Shown piece by piece: positions 50,711 through 59,299 of a stretch of 64,000 nucleotides of DNA. The stretch's first letter is position 1. Each line of letters begins with the position of its first letter. The position numbers and the translations under genes were made by a program. Below the pieces are notes generated by a model. That model was not told where the DNA came from and made no database searches. It saw nothing but the letters and a program-made list of their open reading frames with translations. This stretch comes from G963422745 sp965214285 (GTDB lineage Bacteria; Actinomycetota; Acidimicrobiia; Acidimicrobiales; Aldehydirespiratoraceae), in assembly GCA_965214285.1 (NCBI GenBank), contig OZ243946.1, positions 2,294,001 to 2,358,000 on the forward strand, in the 5' to 3' direction.

Positions 50711-51562
50711 ATGACCCAAGACGGCGACTCCGGCGAAGCCGCGGCCGAGAATCCGCCCGCCGTGCCCGAGGACGCGCCGACCGCGACCAAAGACCCGCCC
50801 GCCGCGACCGGGGATCCGACCGACGTCATGGGGCGTCGCATCCTCGCCTTCGTCATCGACGCTGCGATCGGCACGGCTGTGGTCGTCGCGGTCTCGCTGG
50901 GCGTCGTGTTCGCCCAGGTCGAGGTGAGGGCGATGGACTCGAACGCAGAGGCCATCGCCGAGTGCGAGCGCATCGCCGGCGAGGGCCTTCACTGCGACGT
51001 GGTCGATCAGGCCATCTGGGTGAGCGACGACTTCGACAGCACCGGCTCCGTTTACCCGCTGGCGGCCTGGCTGCTCATGGTGGTGATCCTGACCATGGTG
51101 CTGCCGGGCATCACCGGCTGGAGCCTCGGCAAGCTCGCCATGGGCCTGCGCATCGTCGACATGGACTCCTACGTGCACGCCGGGCTGAGGCCGAACCTCT
51201 GCCGCGGCGCCTACTGGGTCGTCGACGCAGCGCCCTACGTGTTCCCGCTGATCGGCATCCTCAGCGCTTCCTCCTCCGCCGGGCACCAGCGGATCGGCGA
51301 CAGATCCGCCCGCACGCTGGTGGTCGACAAGGCCAGTGTCGGCCGGCCCCCCCAGAGCGCGGCCTTGCCGGCGATCCCCGGAGCAGGGGCGGACCGGCTG
51401 CCCGGGACGACGCCTGGCGGCGAGGACGCCGAGTCGATGCCCGGGGTCGGCTCGCCGCACTGGGACGACGCCCGGGGCACGCACATCCAATGGGACCCCG
51501 AGCTCGAGGAATGGATGGAGTGGAGCGCCGCTCAGGAGCGCTGGATCCCGATCAGCCGCTGA
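50711..51562 (+). CDS. RDD-family membrane protein (copy 1)
   Basis: 283 residues from ATG 50711. An acidic Pro/Ala-rich N-terminal tail (about 35 residues) precedes the RDD domain: MGRRILAFVIDAAIGTAVVV with the R..D signature, WLLMVVILTMVLPGITGWSL, GKLAMGLRIVDMD and HQRIGDRSARTLVVDK. Three to four membrane helices are expected. A soluble C-terminal tail ends in HWDDARGTHIQWDPELEEWM, a repeated Trp motif seen in actinobacterial RDD proteins. RDD proteins are putative transporters or stress-membrane proteins. A paralogue lies at 53095 on the far side of recO-uppS. Confidence 0.85.
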   Translation: MTQDGDSGEAAAENPPAVPEDAPTATKDPPAATGDPTDVMGRRILAFVIDAAIGTAVVVAVSLGVVFAQVEVRAMDSNAEAIAECERIAGEGLHCDVVDQAIWVSDDFDSTGSVYPLAAWLLMVVILTMVLPGITGWSLGKLAMGLRIVDMDSYVHAGLRPNLCRGAYWVVDAAPYVFPLIGILSASSSAGHQRIGDRSARTLVVDKASVGRPPQSAALPAIPGAGADRLPGTTPGGEDAESMPGVGSPHWDDARGTHIQWDPELEEWMEWSAAQERWIPISR

Positions 51563-51596
51563 GGACCAGCAAGGCAGCGAGCGCGACTCGCTTTGG

Positions 51597-52322
51597 TCAG
51601 CCCGGCGTCTCGGAGAGCACCGACAGCGACCGCAGGCGACGCTCCAGATGCTGCTCCACGAGCGCAGCGGCCAGCTCGGCCACCTCTGCGGCGCCTCGGG
51701 ACGGTCCCTCGGCGAGCACGCCTGCGAGGCCTCCCCCGAGGATCCGCCGCAGCAGGCTCAGCGCGGCGGGGCTCAGCGGTCGGCCCCGCCGGCAGTTCTC
51801 GCAGAGCACCCCGCCGTCGGCCAGGTCGAACGAGGCGATCGGCCCGTCGGCGCCGCAGGAGATGCACTCGTCGAGCAGCGGCTGCAGGCCCTGCTGGGCC
51901 AGCACCTTCAAGAAGAACGCCGGCACGACCAGGGCGGAGTCGTCGGCGTCCAGCGTCGCCAGCGCCCGCACCAGCATCACGTGAAGCTCCGGGTCGGGCT
52001 CGCGCTCGGGGGCCAGGTTCTCGACCACCTCCAGCATCGACTCGGCACGCGCGAAGCGAGCCGGGTCGCTGCGCAGCGCCGCGAAGCGCTCGAGGGTCTC
52101 GACCTGGGTGACGGTGTCGAGGTCGCCGCGGCCGCGGTAGAGCTGGATCGCCACATGCGCCAGCGGCTCGAGCCGCGAGCCGAACTTGGAGCGGGTGCGG
52201 CGCACCCCCTTGGCCACGGCGCGGACTTTGCCGTGGCTGCGGGTGTGGACGCTGACGATCCGGTCGGCCTCGCCGAGCTTCCAGGCCCGCAGCACGACGG
52301 CCTCGTCGCGGTAAAGGCTCAT
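51597..52322 (-). CDS. recO: DNA repair protein RecO
   Basis: 241 residues, ATG 52322, overlapping the uppS stop by 4 bp (ATGA). Family start is MSLYRDEAVVLRAWKLGEAD RIVSVHTRSHGKVRAVAKGV split across the OB fold. A zinc-binding helical domain follows, with CISCG and CENC pairs. RecO loads RecA onto SSB-coated DNA with RecR. The uppS-recO pair is a common actinobacterial arrangement. Confidence 0.95.
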   Translation of the reverse strand: MSLYRDEAVVLRAWKLGEADRIVSVHTRSHGKVRAVAKGVRRTRSKFGSRLEPLAHVAIQLYRGRGDLDTVTQVETLERFAALRSDPARFARAESMLEVVENLAPEREPDPELHVMLVRALATLDADDSALVVPAFFLKVLAQQGLQPLLDECISCGADGPIASFDLADGGVLCENCRRGRPLSPAALSLLRRILGGGLAGVLAEGPSRGAAEVAELAAALVEQHLERRLRSLSVLSETPG

Positions 52323-53044
52323 TCGCCCGAATCGACTCCCCCGAAGCGCCGATCGCGTGCCTGATATTCGCGGATCGCCTCGAACAGGGCTTCGCGGCCG
52401 AACTCAGGCCACGGCGTGTCGGTGAACAACAGCTCGCTGTAGGCAAGCTGCCAGGGCAGGAAATTGGAGATCCGGTTCTCGCCGGAGGTACGGATCACCA
52501 GGTCGGGGTCCGGCATCGAAGGCTCGTACAGCCTGGCGGAGATGGTGCGCTCGGTGACCTTCGACTCGGCCACGCCGTCGGCGACCACCCGGCGCACGGC
52601 ATCGACGATCTCGGCCCGCCCGCCGTAGTTGAAGGCGATCACGAAATTGAGCGCCGTGTTGTGGCGGGTCAGCTCGGCGGCGGAGTCCATGCGCCGGATC
52701 AGGCGCCTGGGCACCCGCCGGTCGCGCCGTCCCACGAAGCGGATGCGCACGTTGCGCTCGTGGAGCTCGTCGCGGCGACGGGTGAGGATCTCGGCGTTGA
52801 AGTCCAGCAGGAACCTCACCTCGTCCACGGGCCGCTTCCAGTTCTCGGTGCTGAAGGCGTACACCGTGAGCCAGCGGACCCCGATGTCCAGGCAGCCCTC
52901 CACCACCTCGAACAGCGAGTGCTCGCCCGCCCGGTGGCCTTCGGTGCGCGCCAGCCCGCGGGCCTCGGCCCAGCGCCCGTTGCCGTCCATCACGCACGCC
53001 ACATGCACCGGCACCGCATCGAGATCGAGGCCGTCGATACTCAC
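52319..53044 (-). CDS. uppS: Isoprenyl transferase (undecaprenyl/decaprenyl diphosphate synthase)
   Basis: 241 residues from ATG 53044. All cis-prenyltransferase boxes are present: HVACVMDGNGRWAEARGLAR with the catalytic Asp, GHRAGEHSLFEVVEGCLDIG, LTVYAFSTENWKRP, FVIAFNYGGRAEIVDAVRRV and PDPDLVIRTSGENRISNFLP with WQLAYSELLFTDTPWPEF. It makes the C50/C55 lipid carrier for cell-wall synthesis. Translationally coupled to recO. Confidence 0.97.
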   Translation of the reverse strand: MSIDGLDLDAVPVHVACVMDGNGRWAEARGLARTEGHRAGEHSLFEVVEGCLDIGVRWLTVYAFSTENWKRPVDEVRFLLDFNAEILTRRRDELHERNVRIRFVGRRDRRVPRRLIRRMDSAAELTRHNTALNFVIAFNYGGRAEIVDAVRRVVADGVAESKVTERTISARLYEPSMPDPDLVIRTSGENRISNFLPWQLAYSELLFTDTPWPEFGREALFEAIREYQARDRRFGGVDSGE

Positions 53045-53094
53045 TGCTCAGAAGCTAGCCCCTGCCAGGATCGCAGCGGGCCTAAGCTGAGACG

Positions 53095-53931
53095 ATGGAG
53101 CAGAGCCCTGTGGGCCCGAGCGCTGCGGAGCAAGCCGAGGCGGACGAGACCCCGATGGCCCAGGACCAGAGCCCGACCGAGCACAGGCGCATACCCGACG
53201 ACCCGACCGCCGTGATCGGCCGCCGCGGCCTGGCCTGGCTGGTCGACACGGTGATCGGCGGGGTGATCGTGGCGGGCGTCTTCGTCTACGAGGCGATGCG
53301 GCAGTTCGACCTCGTCCAGTTCAAGACGACGAGTGCCGCTGAGGACTACTGCGACATCATCTTCAGCGAGGAGACGCAGTGCGTGGTCTCGGACAACAGC
53401 GTCTGGTCGATAACCGGGGACTTCGTGATCAACGAGCCGAGGCTATGGATCCTCTCTGCGATCCTGGTGGTGCTGCTGACGATGCTGCTGCCGGGCATCA
53501 CCGGCTGGACCCCCGGCAAGCTCCTGATGGAGCTGCGGATCGTCGACAGCGAGACCTACGAGCCGGCCGGGCTGCGGGCCAATGCTGTGCGCGGGCTGTG
53601 CTTGGTCGTCGACGCCCTGCCGTATGCGATCCCGCTGGTCGGCCTCATCGCAGGTTTCGGCGACACTGCCATGGCGTTCCTGGTCTTCGGGGTGCTGCTG
53701 TTCCCGCTGGCGGGCCTTATCGCCGCTGTCGTCGGCAAGCAGAGCCAGCGGATCGGCGACCTGGCGGCCGGCACGCTCGTGGTCGACAAGTCAGCGCTCG
53801 GCCGGCCTCCGTCGGCTGAAGCCGCGGCCGCCGACGAAGGCTCGCCCGCTGATGAAGACAGTGAATCTCTCGACACTGAGGACGCCGCGGGCGGGCCCAG
53901 GGAGACCGGCGGCCTGGCCGAGGGTCAGTAG
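53095..53931 (+). CDS. RDD-family membrane protein (copy 2)
   Basis: 278 residues from ATG 53095. Same plan as copy 1: acidic N-terminal tail, IGRRGLAWLVDTVIGGVIVA, LSAILVVLLTMLLPGITGWT, GKLLMELRIVDSETYEPAGL and QRIGDLAAGTLVVDKSALGR, which even shares LVVDK..GRPP with copy 1. The acidic C-terminus lacks the Trp motif of copy 1. It flanks uppS-recO on the opposite side, in the same strand orientation as copy 1. Its 3' end overlaps the end of era by 7 bp. Confidence 0.85.
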   Translation: MEQSPVGPSAAEQAEADETPMAQDQSPTEHRRIPDDPTAVIGRRGLAWLVDTVIGGVIVAGVFVYEAMRQFDLVQFKTTSAAEDYCDIIFSEETQCVVSDNSVWSITGDFVINEPRLWILSAILVVLLTMLLPGITGWTPGKLLMELRIVDSETYEPAGLRANAVRGLCLVVDALPYAIPLVGLIAGFGDTAMAFLVFGVLLFPLAGLIAAVVGKQSQRIGDLAAGTLVVDKSALGRPPSAEAAAADEGSPADEDSESLDTEDAAGGPRETGGLAEGQ

Positions 53932-54797
53932 CCGAGCTCGGCGACCGCCTCGGCTCGCTGCTGCCAGTCGCGTTCCACCCGCACGAACAGCTCCAGGAAC
54001 GCCCCCTCGGGGAGCAGCCTGCGGGCCGCGCTGCCTGCCCGCTTCAGGTTCTCGCCCCCCTTGCCGATCACCATCGCCTTCTGCGACTCGCGTTCCACCA
54101 GGATCTCCACGCGCACCCTCGGCCAGTCCCATTCGACGACCCGCGTGGCGATCGAGTACGGAAGCTCCTTGCGGGCTTTCGCCAGGAGCTGCTCGCGGAC
54201 CAGCTCGGCCGCCCAGACCGCCTCGGGCAGGTCGCTGACCACGTCGGTGCCGAAGTAGCGGGGGCCCTCGGGCAGGCGACCGCGGAGATGGGTGACCAGC
54301 GCTTCGACGCCCTCGCCGGTCCGGCCCGACACCGGGAACCAGGCCTCGGCGTCCAGCGACGACGACGCCTCGAGCTGGGCGAGCACCTGCTCGGGCGAGG
54401 CGATGTCGATCTTGGTGACGATCACCAGCGGGTCCGCCGGCAGCGTGGCGGCCACGTAGGCGTCGCCGCGCCCGAACGGGGCGCGGGCGTCGATCACCAG
54501 GCAGGCCACGTCAACCTCCGCGTGGGTCCGGCGGGCGGTGGCGTTGAGGCTCGAGCCCAGGGCGCTGCGCGGCTTGTGGATGCCGGGGGTGTCCACGAAC
54601 ACGATCTGCGAGCCGGGGCCGCTGAGCACGCCGCGGATCTGGCTGCGGGTGGTCTGGGGCTTGTCGCTGACGATAGAGACCTTCGAGCCCACGATCCGGT
54701 TGAGCAGCGTCGACTTGCCGGCGTTGGGTCGCCCGACCAGCGACACGAATCCCGAGCGGTGCGGCGGGCCGGTCGCTTCGTCGTCTGCTTGGTGCAC
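53925..54797 (-). CDS. era: GTPase Era
   Basis: 290 residues from the GTG at 54797, just after the corC stop. G1 is GRPNAGKST, G2 PQTTRSQIRG, G3 VDTPGIHKPR, G4 VTKID; the C-terminal KH domain has MVIGKGGENLKRAGSAARRL. Era binds 16S rRNA and assists small-subunit assembly. It closes the minus-strand phoH-ybeY-corC-era operon, the standard order in many bacteria. Confidence 0.96.
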   Translation of the reverse strand: MHQADDEATGPPHRSGFVSLVGRPNAGKSTLLNRIVGSKVSIVSDKPQTTRSQIRGVLSGPGSQIVFVDTPGIHKPRSALGSSLNATARRTHAEVDVACLVIDARAPFGRGDAYVAATLPADPLVIVTKIDIASPEQVLAQLEASSSLDAEAWFPVSGRTGEGVEALVTHLRGRLPEGPRYFGTDVVSDLPEAVWAAELVREQLLAKARKELPYSIATRVVEWDWPRVRVEILVERESQKAMVIGKGGENLKRAGSAARRLLPEGAFLELFVRVERDWQQRAEAVAELGY

Positions 54798-54810
54798 GGT
54801 CCTCGGCTGG

Positions 54811-55674
54811 TCAGTCCCCGGCTTCGGCGGCCGCGGGCGCACGCAGTGGGCTGAGACGGACCCGGGTGATGCGGCGGCCCTCCAGACGCTCCACCCGGAA
54901 GCGGATCGAGCCGTTGTCGACGGCCTCGCCGACCTCGGGCACATGGCCGAGCGTGTTGAAGATCAGGCCGCCGATGGTGTCCCAGTCGCCGTCGTCGAGC
55001 TCCACGCCGAGCAGGTCGTTCACCTGATCCACCGGCATGCGCCCGTGGACGAGCAGCTCGCCGCCCGACAGCGGCTCGTACAGCGGCTCGAAGTTGTCGA
55101 ACTCGTCGACGATCTCGCCGACCAGCTCCTCGACCAGATCCTCGAGGGTGACGAGGCCTGCGGTGCCGCCGTACTCGTCGATCACGATGGCCAGGTGCTG
55201 GCGGCCGGCCTGCATCTGGCGCAGCAGGTCGGCTGCGTTCTTGGTCTCGGGCACGAACGACGGCGGCCGCATCACCGAGCGGACGCTCTCGGCACCGCCG
55301 CCGGAGCGCTCGCGGCGGGTCAGGTCCTTGACCAGGCAGACCCCGACTATGTCGTCGATGCCCTTGCCGCACACCGGCATGCGGCTGAAGCCCAGATCGC
55401 CGGCCAGGTCGAGCACGTCTGAGACGCTGGCATCTGCGTCGACGGTGGTCATGTCGGTGCGGGGCACCATCACCTCGCGCACGATCGTGTCGCCCAGCGC
55501 GAACACCGACTCGATCAGCTCCCGCTCTTCGTCCTCGATCGCGGCGCCCGCCGCGGCCGAGTGGGTCAAGGCGATCAGCTCCGACTCGGAAACGACCGGA
55601 GCCCGGCTCGGGATCGCGCGAGCGAGCCGTTTCAGCAGTGCGACCAGCCTGCGCAGCGGCTCAAGGCGCATCAT
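54811..55674 (-). CDS. CorC/HlyC-type CBS-domain protein
   Basis: 287 residues from ATG 55674 (or 55671), 7 bp after ybeY. ALGDTIVREVMVPRTDMTTV begins the CBS pair, with GFSRMPVCGKGIDDIVGVCL, AIVIDEYGGTAGLVTLEDLV and EELVGEIVDEFD. The C-terminal CorC_HlyC domain has DWDTIGGLIFNTLGHVPEVG. The DUF21 membrane domain of larger relatives is absent; the N-terminal about 30 residues are basic. It probably regulates ion or metal export; the exact role is not settled. Part of the phoH-ybeY-era operon. Confidence 0.9.
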   Translation of the reverse strand: MMRLEPLRRLVALLKRLARAIPSRAPVVSESELIALTHSAAAGAAIEDEERELIESVFALGDTIVREVMVPRTDMTTVDADASVSDVLDLAGDLGFSRMPVCGKGIDDIVGVCLVKDLTRRERSGGGAESVRSVMRPPSFVPETKNAADLLRQMQAGRQHLAIVIDEYGGTAGLVTLEDLVEELVGEIVDEFDNFEPLYEPLSGGELLVHGRMPVDQVNDLLGVELDDGDWDTIGGLIFNTLGHVPEVGEAVDNGSIRFRVERLEGRRITRVRLSPLRAPAAAEAGD

Positions 55675-55681
55675 GCGACCG

Positions 55682-56119
55682 TCATCGGTGGTAGCACTCC
55701 GCCAGCAGGCGCCGCTCCCGGGCCTGCATGGCCTGCGCCTCGGCGTCGTCGGCGTGGTCGTGGCCGAGGCAGTGCAGCACGCCGTGGACCACCAGCAGGG
55801 CGATCTCGTCGTCGAGGGCTGTGCCGGCGTTGGCAGCAGCCACTGCCGGGCAGACGACGACATCGCCGATCAGCGAGGCCTCGTCGCGGCTGTCAGCGCC
55901 GTCCAGGGGAAACGCCAGCACGTCGGTCGGCGAGTCCTTGGCCATGTGCGCCGAATTGAGGCGGCGCATCTCGTCGCGCTCCACGAACAGCAGGCTCAGC
56001 TCCCCTGCCGTCACGCCCTCGGCGACGAGCACGTCGGTTGCGAGCCGCTTCCAGCGGTCGGCGTCCAGCGTGGCGTCTCGCTGACGGTCCACGAGCACTG
56101 CGACCGGCCCGCCGTTCAC
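55682..56119 (-). CDS. ybeY: Endoribonuclease YbeY (rRNA maturation factor)
   Basis: 145 residues; its ATG/GTG start overlaps the phoH stop by 4 bp. The metal-binding motif is HGVLHCLGHDH, with SPTDVLAFPLD and LIGDVVVCPAVA upstream, as in all YbeY proteins. It acts in 16S rRNA 3'-end maturation and ribosome quality control. Confidence 0.95.
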   Translation of the reverse strand: MNGGPVAVLVDRQRDATLDADRWKRLATDVLVAEGVTAGELSLLFVERDEMRRLNSAHMAKDSPTDVLAFPLDGADSRDEASLIGDVVVCPAVAAANAGTALDDEIALLVVHGVLHCLGHDHADDAEAQAMQARERRLLAECYHR

Positions 56120-57087
56120 GAGGGAGGCTCGCCCCGCTTGACCTCGACGGTCTCGTAGGCGTCCACGATGTCCTGCACGATGCGGTGGCGCACCACGTCG
56201 CGCCCGGTGAGGCGCACGAAGCCCACCCCGTCGATGCCGCCCAGGATCCGCTCCAGCCCCTTCAGGCCGCTTGGCCCTCCCTTGACGTCCACCTGGGTGA
56301 TGTCGCCGGTGACCACGGCCTTGGAGCCGAAGCCGATGCGGGTGAGGAACATCTTCATCTGCTGCGGCGTGGTGTTCTGGGCCTCGTCGAGGATGATGAA
56401 CGACGAATTGAGGGTGCGGCCCCGCATGAAGGCCAGCGGCGCCACCTCCACGATGTCGCGCTCGAGCAGGCTCTCCATGCCGTCGTTGCCGGCCATGTCC
56501 CGCAGGGCGTCATACAGCGGACGCAGATAAGGGTCGACCTTGGCGAGCACGTCGCCGGGCAGGAAGCCGAGCTGTTCGCCTGCCTCCACGGCAGGGCGGG
56601 TCAACACGATGCGCTCCACCTCGCCTGAGTGCAGCGCCGCCACCGCCATGGCCACGGCCAGCCACGACTTGCCCGTTCCGGCCGGGCCGATCCCGAAGGT
56701 GACCACGTTGGCATCGATGGCCTCGACGTAGTTCTTCTGGCCGGCGGACTTGGGGCGCACGGAGCGGCCGTTGTCGGCCCGCAGCACCTCATGGGCGAAC
56801 ACCGACGAGGGCCGCTCGTCGGCGCGCACCATGTCGATCGTGCGAGCCAGGGTCGAGCCGTCGAGGTGCTGGCCCTGCTCGGCGATGACCACCAGCTCCT
56901 CGAACAGGGTGGCCGCCGCGGTCGCCTCGTCGCCCCACAGGTGCACTTCGTTGCCGCGCACCAAGATGTCGGCCTTGGGAAACGCCGACTCGATGCGCCG
57001 CAGATGCCGGTCGTGCTCGCCGAGCAGCAGCCGCATGAGGTGCTCGCCCGGTACACGGATCGTGGTAGTGGCGGTCATCGTCTGCAT
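56116..57087 (-). CDS. phoH: PhoH-family ATPase
   Basis: 323 residues from 57087. Walker A is GPAGTGKSWLA, preceded by RPKSAGQKNYVEAIDANVV-like core residues and followed by RIVLTRPAVEAGEQLGFLPG and VAPLAFMRGRTLNSSFIILD with Walker B (DEAQN). C-terminal GSKAVVTGDITQVDVKGG closes the fold. PhoH-like (YbeZ) proteins work with YbeY in ribosome maturation. It is first gene of the operon. Confidence 0.95.
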   Translation of the reverse strand: MQTMTATTTIRVPGEHLMRLLLGEHDRHLRRIESAFPKADILVRGNEVHLWGDEATAAATLFEELVVIAEQGQHLDGSTLARTIDMVRADERPSSVFAHEVLRADNGRSVRPKSAGQKNYVEAIDANVVTFGIGPAGTGKSWLAVAMAVAALHSGEVERIVLTRPAVEAGEQLGFLPGDVLAKVDPYLRPLYDALRDMAGNDGMESLLERDIVEVAPLAFMRGRTLNSSFIILDEAQNTTPQQMKMFLTRIGFGSKAVVTGDITQVDVKGGPSGLKGLERILGGIDGVGFVRLTGRDVVRHRIVQDIVDAYETVEVKRGEPPS

Positions 57088-57136
57088 CCGATGCTAGCCG
57101 GTGCTCAACGGCTCGGTGCCCAACTAGCCTCAGAGG

Positions 57137-57721
57137 GTGAGCGACTTGACCCGTGCTCAACGGGGTCTCGCCGCCGCCGGCCTCCACTTCTCCCTCAGCC
57201 GCCTCGAAGAATGGGTTGCGGACACGGCAGCGGATCACGCGGCCCGTTCCCGTGCGCGGATACAGATGCTCATCGGGCAGCAGGCCCAGGAGACGACGAT
57301 GGTGGATTTGCTCGAGAACCTCGCGGACCGCAGCCGCAGCGCCGGGATCACCCTGATCGGCGGCAGGAGGTTCGCAGGCGTCATCAAGGCCCTCGGCGAG
57401 GACTTCATGATCCTCAGCGATTTCGAGGCCGGCGAGGTCTTCATCCCTTACGCGAGCCTGGCGGTGGTGCTGCCCGGCCCCGAGCCGGCCGAGCTCCCGC
57501 CGGAGCGGCCATTCTCGCTGTCTCTGTGCTTCGCCGATGCGCTGGCCGATCTCGCCGCCGAGCGTGCGGGCATCGTCGCCGAGGTCGCAGGCTCGGTGAT
57601 GCGCGGGGAGCTGCGCTCGGCAGGCCAGGACGTGATCACGATCCGCCCCGACAGCGGAGTGCGCACGCCCCTGTACGTCTCGATGGCCGCCATCGCGAGC
57701 CTCGTCGTCGTCCGCCGCTGA
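57137..57721 (+). CDS. Hypothetical protein with Sm-like core
   Basis: 194 residues from a GTG at 57137, divergent from phoH. An N-terminal helical part (LEEWVADTAADHAARSRARI and QMLIGQQAQETTMVDLLENL) precedes RSAGITLIGGRRFAGVIKAL followed by GEDFMILSDFEAGEVFIPYA and SLAVVLPG, a short five-strand pattern reminiscent of an Sm/LSm fold. A second beta-rich segment (VAGSVMRGELRSAGQDVITI) follows near the C-terminus. No recognised family; RNA-binding is inference from the fold resemblance only. Confidence 0.65.
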   Translation: MSDLTRAQRGLAAAGLHFSLSRLEEWVADTAADHAARSRARIQMLIGQQAQETTMVDLLENLADRSRSAGITLIGGRRFAGVIKALGEDFMILSDFEAGEVFIPYASLAVVLPGPEPAELPPERPFSLSLCFADALADLAAERAGIVAEVAGSVMRGELRSAGQDVITIRPDSGVRTPLYVSMAAIASLVVVRR

Positions 57722-57744
57722 CCGGCGGCGGCGCGGGCCGGGTC

Positions 57745-57795
57745 TGCTGGGCGGGCCGTTGGCTGGGCGGGCCGTTGGCTGGTCTGGCCGCTGGC
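57745..57795 (+). repeat. GC-rich minisatellite upstream of isocitrate lyase
   Basis: CTGGGCGGGCCGTTGG recurs in tandem with a degenerate third copy within the 247-bp gap before aceA. It probably reflects slippage in intergenic DNA. I see no convincing promoter. Confidence 0.6.
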
Positions 57796-57968
57796 TGGGC
57801 TGGCTCAGTCCCTCTCGGCCGGGCGGGTCTGGCTTGCTCGGCGAGCCTGGCCTTGCGTGCGAGTGCGGCCCCGATGCGTTCTCCTGGGGTTGCCTTGCGG
57901 CGCGGGCCGGCGCAAGTAGCCTTGCCGCACATCGAACCAACCGATCCCACACAGACAAGGAACCGAGG

Positions 57969-59255
57969 ATGAAGCGGAGTTTCGCCGAGCAGGTCGAAGC
58001 CCTCGAACAGGACTGGGCCGAGAGTCCCCGCTGGCAGGGCGTGCGCCGCGACTACAGCGCGGCCGACGTGGTGCGCCTGCGCGGCTCGGTGAGCCCCGAG
58101 TCCACGCTGGCCCGCCAGGGCGCCGACAAGCTGTGGCGGCTGCTGCACGACATGGACTACGTGCACGCCCTCGGCGCCATGACCGGCGGCCAGGCGATCA
58201 ACTACGCCAAGGCCGGGCTGCCGGCGCTGTACCTGTCGGGCTGGCAGGTCGCAGGCGACGCCAACCTCGCCGGGCAGGTCTACCCGGACCAGTCGCTGTA
58301 CCCGGCCAACTCGGTGCCGTCGGTGGTTGCCCGGCTCAACAACGCGCTGCGCCGCGCCGACCAGATCGAGTGGTCCGAGACCGACGGCGAGCCGAGCCGC
58401 GACTACCTGCTGCCGATCGTGGCCGACGCCGAGGCCGGCTTCGGGGGGCCGCTCAACGCCTTCGAGCTGATGAAGGCGATGATCGAAGCCGGCGCGGCGG
58501 GCGTCCACTGGGAGGACCAGCTGTCGTCGGCCAAGAAGTGCGGCCACATGGGCGGCAAGGTGCTGGTCCCCACCCAGCAGCACGTCGTCACCCTCAACGC
58601 GGCGCGCCTGGCGGCCGACGTGATGGACGTCGACACGATCATCGTGGCCCGCACCGATGCCCTCGGCGCCAACCTCATCACCAGCGACGTCGACGAGCGC
58701 GATCACGAGTTCCTGACCGGGGAGCGCACCTCCGAGGGCTTCTTCGGCACCGAGCCGGGCCTGGCCACGCCGATCAAGCGGGGCCTCGCCTATGCGCCGT
58801 ACTGCGACCTGATCTGGTGCGAGACGTCCACGCCGGACCTCGACGAGGCCAAGGCCTTCGCCGAGGGCATTCACGCCGGCTACCCCGGCAAGATGCTGGC
58901 CTACAACTGCTCGCCGTCGTTCAACTGGAAGGCGGCGCTGGACGACGACACCATCGCCGTGTTCCAAAAGGAGCTGGGCGCCATGGGCTACGTGTTCCAG
59001 TTCATCACCCTGGCCGGCTGGCATGCGCTCAACGCCTCGGCCTTCGAGCTGGCCAACCGCTACGAGGCAGGCGACATGTCGGCCTACGTCGAGCTTCAGC
59101 AGCGGGAGTTCGCCATGGAGGACGACGGTTACACCGCCACCCGCCATCAGCGCGAGGTGGGCGCCGGCTACTTCGACCAGGTGGCCACCGTGGTCTCCGG
59201 CGGGCAGGCCTCGACGCTGGCCCTGAAGGGCAGCACCGAGGAAGAGCAGTTCTAG
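57969..59255 (+). CDS. aceA: Isocitrate lyase
   Basis: 428 residues from ATG 57969 (AAGGAACCGAGG upstream). Cleaves isocitrate to glyoxylate and succinate. Catalytic loop KKCGHMGGK with the active-site Cys, LPIVADAEAGFGGPLNAFEL, MIEAGAAGVHWEDQLSSAKK, VARTDALGANLITSDVDERD and LAYNCSPSFNWKAALDDDTI are diagnostic. Length fits the short bacterial form. It allows growth on acetate or fatty acids, consistent with the acyl-CoA enzymes at 24-29 kb. Malate synthase is not in the window. Confidence 0.97.
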   Translation: MKRSFAEQVEALEQDWAESPRWQGVRRDYSAADVVRLRGSVSPESTLARQGADKLWRLLHDMDYVHALGAMTGGQAINYAKAGLPALYLSGWQVAGDANLAGQVYPDQSLYPANSVPSVVARLNNALRRADQIEWSETDGEPSRDYLLPIVADAEAGFGGPLNAFELMKAMIEAGAAGVHWEDQLSSAKKCGHMGGKVLVPTQQHVVTLNAARLAADVMDVDTIIVARTDALGANLITSDVDERDHEFLTGERTSEGFFGTEPGLATPIKRGLAYAPYCDLIWCETSTPDLDEAKAFAEGIHAGYPGKMLAYNCSPSFNWKAALDDDTIAVFQKELGAMGYVFQFITLAGWHALNASAFELANRYEAGDMSAYVELQQREFAMEDDGYTATRHQREVGAGYFDQVATVVSGGQASTLALKGSTEEEQF

Positions 59256-59299
59256 CGGCACGACGGGCGCGGGCTGGTTCGAGGGGCCGGCGGCGCTCC

